Positions 18,675-27,967 of a DNA stretch of 28,483 nucleotides are shown here, one piece after another (positions within the stretch are counted from its first letter, which is position 1; each line of letters starts with the position of its first letter). The stretch comes from Gracilaria caudata (taxonomy: Eukaryota; Rhodophyta; Florideophyceae; Gracilariales; Gracilariaceae), in the NCBI GenBank assembly GCA_030374735.1, contig JASCIV010000258.1, positions 1 to 28,483 on the forward strand. The letters are read 5' to 3'. The notes below the pieces were generated by a model, which was not told where the DNA came from, did not search any database, and was given only the letters and a program-made list of their open reading frames with translations. Both the position numbers and the translations under genes were made by a program.

Positions 18675-20372
18675 CTAAATGCCTTCCGCGCCAGTTGCAC
18701 TACTTTTGTCTTCGGTAAGCGGAGCTTTCAAATCCTCTTCGTCTTCCACTTCACACCTCCTTTTGGCCCGATACCTATCAGATGGGAATATGCGCTCCAG
18801 GACACGGTATACGTATTCATTCTGCTTTGGACGCCCAAACTGCCTGCTTTTCTTCATGTGGCGCATTCTACGAAGTCGAAACACAGTCAAAACCATGATG
18901 ACCGCGATCAGCACAGTAAGCACGATTGCGCAGCCCAGTACGAACCAGAACCAGGTCCTCCTTACTCCCGCCCTTCCCAACACGGCAGTCAGCACTATCA
19001 CACTGTATTCAGCGTTGGCGCCGTCGATGGTTGGAATATTGAAACTTTCTGCCCAGGCAATTCCGGCATCGACAAACGCAAAAGAAGTTTTCCAGCGGAG
19101 TGCGAAACTCTCCCAGTAAAGCTGCACAAAAAGAACTACCATTTCAGCTGCCGCAGTGAGCAGCAGCATCAGCACAACGACCGCAGCCGAGCCTTTTGAG
19201 ACCGTTTCTAATCTATACGGGTCTTTAAAAATCGATATGGCGAACAAGAGAGCAAGAACACCTGGCGAGATGAATAACAGCAATTCGGACAGGTAGTATA
19301 GAGTTGGCTTTTCTTCAACGAATGTGGACTCATCCCTGCCCGTGGCCAGAATATCCTGTTGACTAGCTCGATTAGAGGCGGCTGATATGGCAAAGCGATA
19401 CGTTTGGAAGCACTGACTACTCCTTGTTTCGTTGGAATCACGCACATATTGCACGTTGGAGTTGGCTGGAGGCGCACAAAAACCTCTTTCATTTCGACGT
19501 CCCACAATTTCCCGCGAATGATTTGTGTTGTCTCTAATGCAAGACGGGTCTTGCTGCCAGGTGGTTAGCACATCCTCACGCACATACCGTCCGGAGGAAT
19601 TGGTGCAGGGTATGATCCAACTTCGGTCGCCACGAGCCTGCCAGGTGTATCTTTTGTTGGCAACGGAATAGTTCCAACTGGTTGGTCTGTTTAATGGATG
19701 CTCGGCCACCGCATGTGGTTGAGGATTGGTTGAAACTCTGAGCAGTTCGGATCCGCAGTCTGAGAACTTTCCGTTGATTTTTTCAAACAGACAGAATCCG
19801 TCTGTTCCCTTTTCATCGAGTGATACTGGACGAACGAGGACGGACGAGTTGCAGGTGGGATTGGCACACACGCAGGAAACCATAACTTGGTTGGAAACCC
19901 CTACGGAATTAACTGTGTGTTCGTAATTTGCAAAGGTGTAGTTGACTCTACCAACGGTTGCGAAGCCATCGACAGCGACCTGACAGTCGTCACCCTGACA
20001 GACAAAGCCCGTGCGTTTTTGGTTGAGCTTTTGAGAAAAGGCTTTGGTGGCATCCGAGACATTTTTCTCAAGCACGGAGACGTAGGCTTCGGAGAGCGGT
20101 CCGCTTCGCAAGGCGTGGCGCACACTGCTCTTCAGCGACACGCCTTGACCCCAAATCTCCAGAGCGGTTGACAGAGCATCCCTCCAGCGGGTCCACGGCG
20201 AGACGAGCCCTTCCACTCCGTTTTTCTGGACAATTCGACTGCCACGAACGGAGACGGAGAGAGAGAGAGGGGCGGCTGACTGGCGGCACAAGCCAATTAA
20301 GATGAGCACGGCGAATAAGGCGGCGCAGGCAGTGGTGGCTGTTCGCGCTGAAGGGAAGAGGGTGAGATGCAT
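18675..20372 (-). CDS. Membrane protein with large glycosylated ectodomain
   Basis: 565 residues; the ATG at 20372 sits in a perfect GCCACCATG context. Residues 11-29 are a signal or signal-anchor. An extracytoplasmic domain of about 330 residues follows with 11 Cys (125, 130, 167, 169, 174, 194, 206, 256, 278, 299, 321) and seven N-X-S/T sequons (N104, N144, N175, N234, N258, N284, N314), as expected for a secretory-pathway ectodomain. Three membrane segments lie at about 361-382, 396-418 and 474-498. A basic then acidic cytoplasmic tail (500-565) includes RLRRMRHMKKSR right after the last segment, fitting a cytoplasmic C-terminus. I recognise no family; a surface receptor, channel-like or wall-associated protein is possible. 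A TATA box lies 77 nt upstream. Confidence 0.9.
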   Translation of the reverse strand: MHLTLFPSARTATTACAALFAVLILIGLCRQSAAPLSLSVSVRGSRIVQKNGVEGLVSPWTRWRDALSTALEIWGQGVSLKSSVRHALRSGPLSEAYVSVLEKNVSDATKAFSQKLNQKRTGFVCQGDDCQVAVDGFATVGRVNYTFANYEHTVNSVGVSNQVMVSCVCANPTCNSSVLVRPVSLDEKGTDGFCLFEKINGKFSDCGSELLRVSTNPQPHAVAEHPLNRPTSWNYSVANKRYTWQARGDRSWIIPCTNSSGRYVREDVLTTWQQDPSCIRDNTNHSREIVGRRNERGFCAPPANSNVQYVRDSNETRSSQCFQTYRFAISAASNRASQQDILATGRDESTFVEEKPTLYYLSELLLFISPGVLALLFAISIFKDPYRLETVSKGSAAVVVLMLLLTAAAEMVVLFVQLYWESFALRWKTSFAFVDAGIAWAESFNIPTIDGANAEYSVIVLTAVLGRAGVRRTWFWFVLGCAIVLTVLIAVIMVLTVFRLRRMRHMKKSRQFGRPKQNEYVYRVLERIFPSDRYRAKRRCEVEDEEDLKAPLTEDKSSATGAEGI

Positions 20373-20448
20373 GGTGGCGAAGGTGATGCGACACGAGCGT
20401 TGCGCATGGTTAGAGGAAGAATGAGAGAAGAAGCAATTGAAACAGAAG

Positions 20449-20455
20449 TTTTATA
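20449..20455 (-). promoter_or_regulatory. TATA box of the membrane-protein gene
   Basis: TATAAAA on the minus strand, 77 nt before ATG 20372, followed by a pyrimidine-rich leader (CTTCTCTCATTCTTCCTC). A start site near 20420 is expected. Confidence 0.65.
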
Positions 20456-20721
20456 GAGTGAGATACGCAGGGTTTGAGAGTTGGGCGTGATTGTGTGCGT
20501 GTCGGTTGAGCTTTGGGTATTAGCGGCTTGCGGAGATGGTCAGGTGAGGAATGATAGAGATGTCTCTGCTGGGACAAGCTGCGAATATGCGCAGTACAAC
20601 AAGCAAATGTGCGCAGTACAACTGGCATGAGCTTTTGCATGCGCAATGTGATGCATCACAGGGAGTTGGGAGTTGCTCTGGGAGTCGCGGGAAATAGATA
20701 TTTAAGGGACGAAAAGGTACT

Positions 20722-20844
20722 TTATTTCACACGGAGCAGCGCATGACATTTGACGCCAGCCGATGACTCCATCCCAGCGGCGTGAGCGTGACGCTCAAGA
20801 CCCTCAGCAATCGACGCCGCAGTGAGGGCGGTACGCTGCCCCAT
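20722..20844 (-). CDS. Possible short gene or last exon, 40 codons
   Basis: From ATG 20844 the frame gives 40 residues beginning MGQRTALTAASIAEGLERHA. It is open upstream to a TGA at 20896-20898, giving QLPAEAVIQIAL just before that ATG. The amino-acid pattern is strongly protein-like, and the stop overlaps an AATAAA that could serve as poly(A) signal. A neighbouring shifted frame upstream (from about 20972, beginning MSKITVLLYKPFYLF) also looks genic and ends where this one begins, so this may be the end of a small gene broken by one frameshift, or a terminal exon. No family is recognised. Confidence 0.3.
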   Translation of the reverse strand: MGQRTALTAASIAEGLERHAHAAGMESSAGVKCHALLRVK

Positions 20845-20898
20845 TAGCGCGATTTGAATCACTGCTTCAGCAGGCAGTTGGTGTGTCGCTGATCGTCA

Positions 20899-21686
20899 AA
20901 CGTTCCGAATGGCCCGGAAAGGAGACAAACAAGTAAAACGGCTTATACAAAAGCACTGTAATCTTCGACATAACGCAAGGCAAAAGCGGAGCAGAGTCAG
21001 ACTCTCTTTTACATATCTTCTGGCGGTACTCGATGTTTCCACTTCCTCATTTTTTGTGACTACTCTTTACTAGCCTCTCGTCTTCAATCACAAACGCGTG
21101 AGCTTTACACTTCAGCTTGGCTAACGTTACAAAAATGGATTGGAAACGACGATCTTTTTGAAACAAAGCTTGAATCTGCTGTGGGTCAATATTTCCAACA
21201 CCGATATAAAATTATCTTAAATCCCGGACAATGCCAGGAGGTGGCTTATTTTTTCTTCATGATGCCTCTTGCCTTCTTGGAAAAACAAGAATACTTGAAG
21301 AGAGAAAAATGTAAACATCACTTGTTTGATATGGCTACAATATTATTACTTTCATATAGAAAGTACCTGCAAATAAAGACGCTTTTTGCTAATATGCGCA
21401 GACATCGCTCTTCACGTACGTGTTCGAATTTCTACATGTGATACGGACGTAGCTGCGGTAAACATAAACTACGCCAGAACCAGCCCGCGCCAGTTCGTTC
21501 TATTGAAAAACAAGAACATCATAGCACTTTTGCCTTTTACATGCAGCTAGAGGCAACAAAAAATTGCAGTCCCTGGCGTCCTCTACTGACTTGAAAGCTA
21601 TAAAGCACATATTGGTATATTTCTTTAGTTTAGACGCTCCCTTCAATGCTAAGACGTTACTTCACGAAGTTATAATTTAATTCTCA
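20899..21686. other. Intergenic, no confident feature
   Basis: About 790 bp, A/T-rich toward the right, ending at the left terminus of the Harbinger element. Apart from the short frame mentioned for the preceding feature I see nothing coding. Confidence 0.5.
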
Positions 21687-21704
21687 GAGCATCCCCAGCA
21701 GTAC
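21687..21704 (+). repeat. Left terminal inverted repeat of the Harbinger element
   Basis: 18 nt identical to the complement of 25851-25868, with further imperfect pairing for about 20 nt inward. Confidence 0.9.
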
Positions 21705-22859
21705 CAAAAAATCGAATACAATCCAAAATTTGGAGTGGGTCGACCATCGCACCCTGACACCAGGACGAAATGCAATTAAAAATTGGATTTTTTCGAATCC
21801 AACAGATGCCGAAAACATCGAAATCACCCCCGCATTGGATTGTGTTTGTGAACACCATTTTAGAAGAACGAAGAACGGTGCGGGAGGTGACAACTCAAGT
21901 ACCAGCCTAGAAAGGCACAACAATTCAATATGTGTAGCACAGTGGTTTGTAAAAAAACAAAAAATCAAACTCGGTCCAATGTTCATAAAATCCAAACATA
22001 TATAGCAAAAACCAACACAAAAGACCACTCTCTAGGCCTAAGACGTGGCTCCAATTCAACTGAAAACGGAGGAAAAAGCCCACTCTGAAGGGAATGTGAG
22101 AAATAATGTGAAGTAGGGGAGTAATTGACGTCCAAGAAGAACAAAGCAACCTGGTAGACGGCTTGGATGTTTTAGATGTACGAAGGTCAGCAAAAATATT
22201 ACGTAACTCAAACGACACCGAACCAGACGATATACCAAAGCTAAATCTGTAAACCAAATGAAAAGAGAAATCCAACGGGAAAAGAAGAAGCAAAATAGGA
22301 TGCAGGAAGCCTCTTGTCGTTGAACGAGAGGCTGAATGACAGCTAACAATATTCGCAGCAGTGCATCACAAGACCAACATGGGGCAGCTCTGCGCAAGAT
22401 GTTGTTGTCGGGGCGAGAGACCGGGGCGCCCGAAAAGATAGAAAGAGAGAGGAAGGAAGAGATGATGGAAAGAAGGCGCAGACCGCACTGAAGGAGAAGG
22501 TGGGGGTCAAAAGGAAACATGGTTTGCCCGAGAGAGAAGTTGGCGCTAAGGTCGTCATCTCGGGAGTTTATATAGACAATCGATAAACTGAATTCACTCC
22601 ATCTATGCATAGTGCTAAAGCTATTGTAGCTTCGTAAACTAGTGTATTCTATTTCTAGAGATGCACCGTCACCAGAGTAGAGGAAGATATCCTATCCGAA
22701 CCGAGCTCACCATCCTGTAACATGTTTTCAGCCAGATTCAGGTCATGCCATCAATGCGTCCAATGGTTGGTAGCACTATTTCCTTTCATGTGGCACGATC
22801 ACTGGTTCAGAACATCCTCCTACTCATGCGCGCAGCTGGACGCCACGAAAATTCATATG
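21705..22859. other. Left interior of the Harbinger element
   Basis: A/T-rich subterminal sequence, then a promoter-like stretch on the minus strand: TATATAAA at 22567-22574, followed by ATG codons and a long C/T-rich run (about 22560-22390). Downstream in that direction are frames rich in Leu, Phe and Ser (22343-22558 and 22056-22518) that resemble a leader or signal sequence but match nothing I know. Confidence 0.45.
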
Positions 22860-23900
22860 TGCGAAAGTAGCACGTGAAAATATCCTGGGTGTGCGCGCAG
22901 GGCCGCGCGATACCCTTGTGTGCGCATGATTGCGATGCGTTACGGCTCATCATGACAACAATGGCAGCGCGCATCATTTTTCTGCAGCTGCGTAGTAAGG
23001 GCAAACGGCAGCTATCTCTGTCTTCGTGCAGCATCGGCATGGAACAGTCCGCTCATGCGCTCCGTGTCGAGGTGCAGCATTTTCCTCACGCGCGCAAGCT
23101 CGGCGCGCAGTAACCTTCATCACTTGCGTTTGGGCTTGATGGGCGGTAGTGCACAGGCCGTGCGCAGCATGAGCAGTGGCAGCGCGTGGCGCGACCCTGT
23201 AGGGCTCAGTAATGGCGACAGCCATAAGCAACACGGTCTGTCGGCAACTGCACAGAAATATTCTTGAACTCACATATGCGCATCAAGCGCACACCTTTCT
23301 TGATCATGCGCGCCGGGCGGCGGCGAGACAAAAACTCTCAGCTCTTGAGACGGAGCGCGCGATGACTTGTGCTGCGCGCGAGATAGCTCACAGTATTCTT
23401 CTGCACGCGCGAAACGGAACGCCGCACAATCCCCTGTGGGCATGAGACAAAGCGCCCCACACACCTGCCTAACACGTGAACAGTGGCTTTTGCACTACCG
23501 GCGGCGTGCTTTACTCTGCACTGGCAGGCGATGGGCCAAGAGCCCCAAACGCTGGCGATAGCAGCGGCACTCGTCAGTGTAGCGCAGCGTCGCTGAAAAC
23601 GTGACGACAGACAGTGAGGACCGGTGTGGAGCTTGATGGTAGCAACGGTGGTGCTGCCCACGCGTCTTGCGCGCCGGTGCCAGTGGTGGAAGCGGCAGAA
23701 AGCGCTGCGTCGGTGCTGCGCATGGCGCTGCAGTCGCAGCGCCGGTTGGAAACGCTACGCGCCGCGCGCAGCGCGCAGCGGTGGTGTTGGTCAACGAGGT
23801 GGGAGCGCAGCGTGGAAGCTGCCCTCCTTTTATCTCCGGCTGAGATACGAAAAAATCTTTTCGGGGCGTGTCTCTGGAGAGGTGGGACACTCCCCTGAAT
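22860..23900. other. GC-rich, CGCG-bearing insert inside the Harbinger element
   Basis: About 1 kb with much higher GC and many GCGC motifs than the sequence on either side, resembling the composition of the gene island at 4.4-12.8 kb. Plus-strand frames contain helix-like stretches (RRAAARQKLSALETERAMTC near 23310; VVEAAESAASVLRMALQSQR near 23680) but no continuous gene, start or family. Possibly decayed host genic DNA. Confidence 0.4.
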
Positions 23901-24163
23901 CCGCCACCACAGTGTTTCAATCCAAAGCCTCGCCTTGTCGAAAGGGCAACAATTCAATGTTGGAAGCAAATTGACGCCAAAAAAACGTAACAGTGCTTTC
24001 ATCGCTACTCGTAGGGTGCTACTGCCAGATTGAAAGCTCCCTAGTTTTTCTACAGCCCGCAGAATATAGACCTGCACTTCACGAAAGCTTCTTCTACTGA
24101 GCACCTGAAGTTCTCAATTATAATTGTCTTCTTCTTCCTCTCAATTTATCAGTCAGAATTACA

Positions 24164-24859
24164 ATGGGAGCCGGAAAAGCATCGAACGCTGTCGGAAACT
24201 ACCTGGCATGTCAACCTTTCGTCAATGCCTCCGAAGACGCGGTCTGCGGAAATGGACAGACCGTTGCTAGATTCCAGGAAAAGATTCAGAAACAATTTCT
24301 CAAATTGACAGACCAACAAGAGGAATCTGAGAAACGAAAGATCAGGTAGCGATCAGGGAGCTCAATTTTTCAGAGATACAAACGCATTAAGGAAGAGAGC
24401 GTAAGTTTTGACAAATATTTGCTTCAAGTAAAGGCTCTTTTATTGACCAAGAATCCGAATGAACAAGACATTATTCACTTGGCAACGACATATTTCAACA
24501 AACTTGTCGAAGAAAAGAACGTTTGACGTTTCTGGGTTATGATAAGAAGAACTGCGGGCCTCAATTTGAGTTTCTCAACTGCTACAAATGGTTGCAGACT
24601 ACTCACTTATGGGCATCCATAAATAGGAGTATATGTCTTGACTACAGTTCTCAGAAAACTGTGACTTCGTTTAGAGCAGACGCTACAGAGCATATCAGAG
24701 AAAGTGCTTCAGATAGTGTCCTACAATGTCGTTAAAGGTGTGGTTGATAGTGCGGCTACTGCTCCAGTCGCTTTATCGAGCAATTTAAGAATGAATAGTA
24801 CTAATTCGAGGCCATTACGCCCACAAGGGGCCAAGAAAACGAAGGCTCAAACGGAATAG
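24164..24859 (+). pseudogene. Broken Myb/SANT-like (NAM-associated) Harbinger accessory gene
   Basis: In PIF/Harbinger elements this DNA-binding partner carries the transposase to the transposon ends. Family landmarks appear in order: ATG 24164 with good context; a segment like the usual SEDP..G..Q...FW (here SEDAVCGNGQTVARFQEKI); QRYKRIKEE from 24371; DIIHLATTYF near 24458; FEFLNCYKWL (24565-24594), matching the F-F-CW-L block; and RP-(X2)-P-X-G-AKK (24809-24838), the basic motif usually written RP.G.K.AK. Damage: an in-frame TAG at 24347-24349, a shift at about 24523 where the first frame ends in TGA, and a second shift between about 24690 and 24735 that restores the original frame to the TAG at 24857. 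Not translatable as one protein. Confidence 0.75.
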
Positions 24860-24869
24860 GCTCTCAAAA

Positions 24870-25247
24870 TTAAGCGCAACGCTGACAATATTGACGGACT
24901 TGGGGATTTTTGAGCTCATCAATCGCTGGCTGCGCCATGTGCTGCTCTTTGAAACAGTTTACAATAGACCTGCAGAATTCGAGAAGGAATCGTAGTGCTG
25001 TGCTCTCTCCAATTCGAATACGCGGCATTCTGAATCTTCTCCCAAAGTCATCCTCAGAGTATACCGGTCCCCTCTGCCCTGATCTATCTGAACGGAGTTG
25101 ATCATCGGACCAGAAATAATCTAACATGATGCGTTTGTGCCCGAGTTGAAAGTCATGTTTGACATTTGGTGCTCTTCCCGGTCTTGAGCCTCCGCTGCGC
25201 ACACTTGTCACACTTCGTAGACTGCACGCCGCGGCATTGCAGTCCAA
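24870..25247 (-). pseudogene. Truncated HARBI1/ALP1-like Harbinger transposase
   Basis: N-terminal part of a DDE_Tnp_4-type transposase. Recognisable landmarks are SRPGRAPN, GHKRIMLDYF, then PVYSEDDF (the YSEDDF part at 25044-25061) and RRFRM (25026-25040), the conserved block before the catalytic domain in plant and protist ALP1/HARBI1-like proteins. After RRFRM the sequence departs from the family within 20 residues, apart from a CRSIVNCF stretch that may be the next helix, and it stops at 24870. The DDE catalytic region is absent. No ATG precedes the domain: the frame is open upstream only from a TTG, to a TGA near 25262. Its stop lies 10 nt from the stop of the accessory gene, so an internal deletion probably joined the two. 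Confidence 0.75.
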
Positions 25248-25850
25248 ATTACTACCGTCAACTCATCCCTGTCATCCAGCCAGTCCTCAATAACAAGATC
25301 TGTTCGTGCCATTCACACGCCTTAGTCGTCACACCTTGTTTCTTAGCTCTTGAGAAAAGGAAATCGGTTTGGGTCTAGCAAATAATCATTGGCATGCGAT
25401 CATGCGTTTACAATGATGCTTGTGTTTTGTGTAGTGTCTCAAGCAGAAAAAGAACAGAGCAAGAGGTTTTCAAGACAAGCCTTCTTTCGGAGAGCCGGAG
25501 AGCAAATTTCTGTGTGGCTGCAATCCGCTCGTTTTTTGTTCGAAACTGTCTGTAGTTAACTGTGAGCTGCGCGGAATGTTGGGCTTTTGCTTCTTGGTCA
25601 GCTAAAGCCCGGGGCCTCTGGGCTCTGGATCGGACGAGGGGTGCGGGTCACTTCCATGTCGTTAACCAGAATTGTAGGCGAACCTACGCCGGACGGCGTA
25701 CAGTGCAATTGGGACATCGTGCTGGTGGCGGCCGTTCTGTTCCAATTCAAGTTTTTGTATTGGACTGGGGTGCAAATATTGATTGGCTTTGAACAGCCAA
25801 TAGAATGACGCTATTTGGGACTTATTTTTGGCGTTGGATTGTATTTTTCC
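25248..25850. other. Right interior of the Harbinger element
   Basis: 600 bp of transposon sequence between the transposase N-terminus and the right terminal repeat, presumably promoter and subterminal region for the transposase. I see no further gene. Confidence 0.5.
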
Positions 25851-25868
25851 GTACTGCTGGGGATGCTC
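25851..25868 (-). repeat. Right terminal inverted repeat of the Harbinger element
   Basis: GTACTGCTGGGGATGCTC, the exact complement of 21687-21704; followed by TTA at 25869-25871. Confidence 0.9.
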
Positions 25869-25899
25869 TTACAATTTAACCCTTTTGACGAGGAAAGCG

Positions 25900-25925
25900 C
25901 TTATGTCTATTGACATAGACATAAG
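25900..25925. other. Perfect 11-bp hairpin
   Basis: CTTATGTCTAT (25900-25910), loop TGAC, ATAGACATAAG (25915-25925). It lies 32 nt outside the Harbinger right end. Could be the tip of another foldback element or a protein-binding palindrome. Confidence 0.7.
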
Positions 25926-27300
25926 AAGAGCCAATAAAATTCAAAACAGGAAATGAATTGGGTGGCTGTCATCGAGCTCTATATTAATTGTGCAGAAGAA
26001 TTCCCGAAATGCACATTGGTGGAATCTGCACCTCGACGTTTTGGATTTCATGAACTCCAGTAATAAATCGACTATCCACCTTGTTCAGTAAACTGGGCAC
26101 TCCAACAATACCATTCCTTCCTTCTAATACCACATCTTCTCAAGAATTGTGCGATACAATTTCAATTACAACCATGCATCCTTCTCAACAACCCGAAGAT
26201 GTTTCTCATTACAAACAAACAAGAGAGTGCAGTACGCATTTCTGTTGTTACACCATTTTACGAAGATGTAACCTGCGAAAACTGTGCCGGTACGCCATGC
26301 TATTAGACGCAACATGATTTTGACATTGTAACCAAAACTATACAAAAGTACCCGACCCATTCACGTGGCTACTTCCAACAATCAAGTCCGTAAATACGCA
26401 TATGAAACATATGAGTCTGAGCAATATGGTTTCCTTGGCAGGCTAATCGTATACCACTCCCCCACTGCGTCAGGCAGGAAATTTGTAAGGTTTTGGCCCC
26501 AATCCGAATGGGGCTTACATGCGATTCAAATAAACATAGTTTACTTCTTGAACAAGTCTTTTGCGTTCGAAAGAGAAACTGTCGAACGGTTGGGTCCGTA
26601 GCGTCCCTATTCTGAAGCAAAAGCTCTTCGGGCCTGCATGACAGCTTGGTACACTTCTGGACGTGTGTGACGAATCTTTCCTTGTTGTGATAGAATGTGG
26701 AAAAGTTGCGGTGGAATCAATATACTTCTTGCTTTGAATATCACTTTTCGAGAGCTTGTACGAGAAAACTGAGAGTCAGAGGGAAACACGCCATTCGTTG
26801 TAAAGAACGTAGTCTTCAACAAGCTCTAAAACTATCCTGTGCTTCATGGTTGTAAAATTAAGAGTGCCTCTCTGGGACACGAGATGGCATTCAACAAAGC
26901 ATGGCACCCTAGAAGAAAGTTTTGCAGTTCGCGGAGTGCAACTGGAGTGCACTTTTCGCGCTCTTCGACATCCATATGCGTTCACGGTGCTCGCCAAGCG
27001 TCCTCCAAATGGACACCCTTGGCACTCGAAATTACAATTTTTTTCATTTTTTGGATGTCGCGCGGAGTGCGTGCGGAGTGTGCGCGCATTCGAAGAAGTT
27101 GGAATGGGGCTTAGATGGAGTGCAAAGTGTATATCTGACCCTCTAGTGGCATTCCACTCGCTATCAGAGTAGCTTCCAAATGGACATCTTGAAATCAGGG
27201 CGGAAATGAAGATAATCACCCTTCCGTTTACACTCAAATTGAGTTCCGTGTATCATCCACCAGCGCCATCTGCTGTCCTTTTGCACTCCCATACTTCCAA
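25926..27300. other. Intergenic, decayed and repetitive
   Basis: About 1.4 kb. A plus-strand frame from about 26060 to 26317 has a protein-like start (LSTLFSKLGTPTIPF) but no ATG and no family. Around 26930-27125 the heptamer GGAGTGC and close variants recur. TTCCAAATGGACA and TCCAAATGGACA occur at about 27001 and 27173. These look like remnants of repeats; I cannot assign them. Confidence 0.4.
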
Positions 27301-27967
27301 AAATTTCTTCTAGGGTTTGGTTTAAGAAACGCGCCGGCCACGTTCCAAAGAGCGCTTGACATAATCCTGTCCAAGGTGAAATGGCAAACCGCTTTGGTAT
27401 ACATTGACGACGTAGTTATCTACTCTAAGACCGTAGAGGAACACTTCGAGCACGTGCGTACCGTATTGGCGCTCCTAAAGAACGCTGGCATCTCGCTGAA
27501 GCTACTGAAGTGCGTTTTCTTCGACCAAGAGGTAGAATACCTGCACCACATGATCAGCCCAGGATGCCTTGAGGTAGCCGAAAGGAATGCCCGTGCGGTG
27601 CAGCAAGCGAAACTTCCCCAGACCCAGACGGATATTCGTTCCTTTATTGGTTTCTGTAATGTATATCGTAGGTTCATCAAGGGTTTCGCCAAGATAGCGC
27701 CCCCTTCGAATAGAAAACTCCAGAAGGGACAACCAGACCGATTTGGATACCTTGAGGAAGACGAAATCGAGGGTTTCCAAAAGCTCAGAGAGGCTCTCCT
27801 ATCGCCGCCAGTCTTGGCTCTGCCGAAATTTGGCCTCCCTTATACGCTGGACACCGACGCGTCACCGGCCCAAATTGGTTGTTGCTTGATGCAGGAACAG
27901 TAGAATGGAGAGAAGTTACCGATTGGATACTGGAGTAGGGCTCTGACCCAGACGGAACAGAACTATA

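Larger units (their letters stand above)
21687..25868. mobile_element. Complete, inactive PIF/Harbinger-type DNA transposon
   Basis: Terminal inverted repeats: left GAGCATCCCCAGCAGTAC (21687-21704), right the exact complement (25851-25868). Imperfect identity continues inward (AAAAAT...ATACAATCCAA on both sides). Flanking triplets are TCA (21684-21686) and TTA (25869-25871), a one-mismatch version of the family's TTA target duplication. Two genes typical of this superfamily lie inside, tail to tail: a Myb/SANT-like accessory gene (+) and a HARBI1/ALP1-like transposase fragment (-). Both are broken and the DDE nuclease domain is missing, so the copy cannot move on its own. The left 2.4 kb carries no transposon gene I recognise. 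Confidence 0.85.

Noticed and set aside
23574..24104. 176-codon minus-strand ORF in the Harbinger interior
   Set aside because: Spans both GC-rich and A/T-rich sequence with no motif and an unnatural Ala/Ser tail; treated as chance.
24346..24373. Intron removing the TAG in the Myb-like gene
   Set aside because: 28 nt is very short and its removal shifts the frame away from the downstream family motifs, while reading straight through keeps it.
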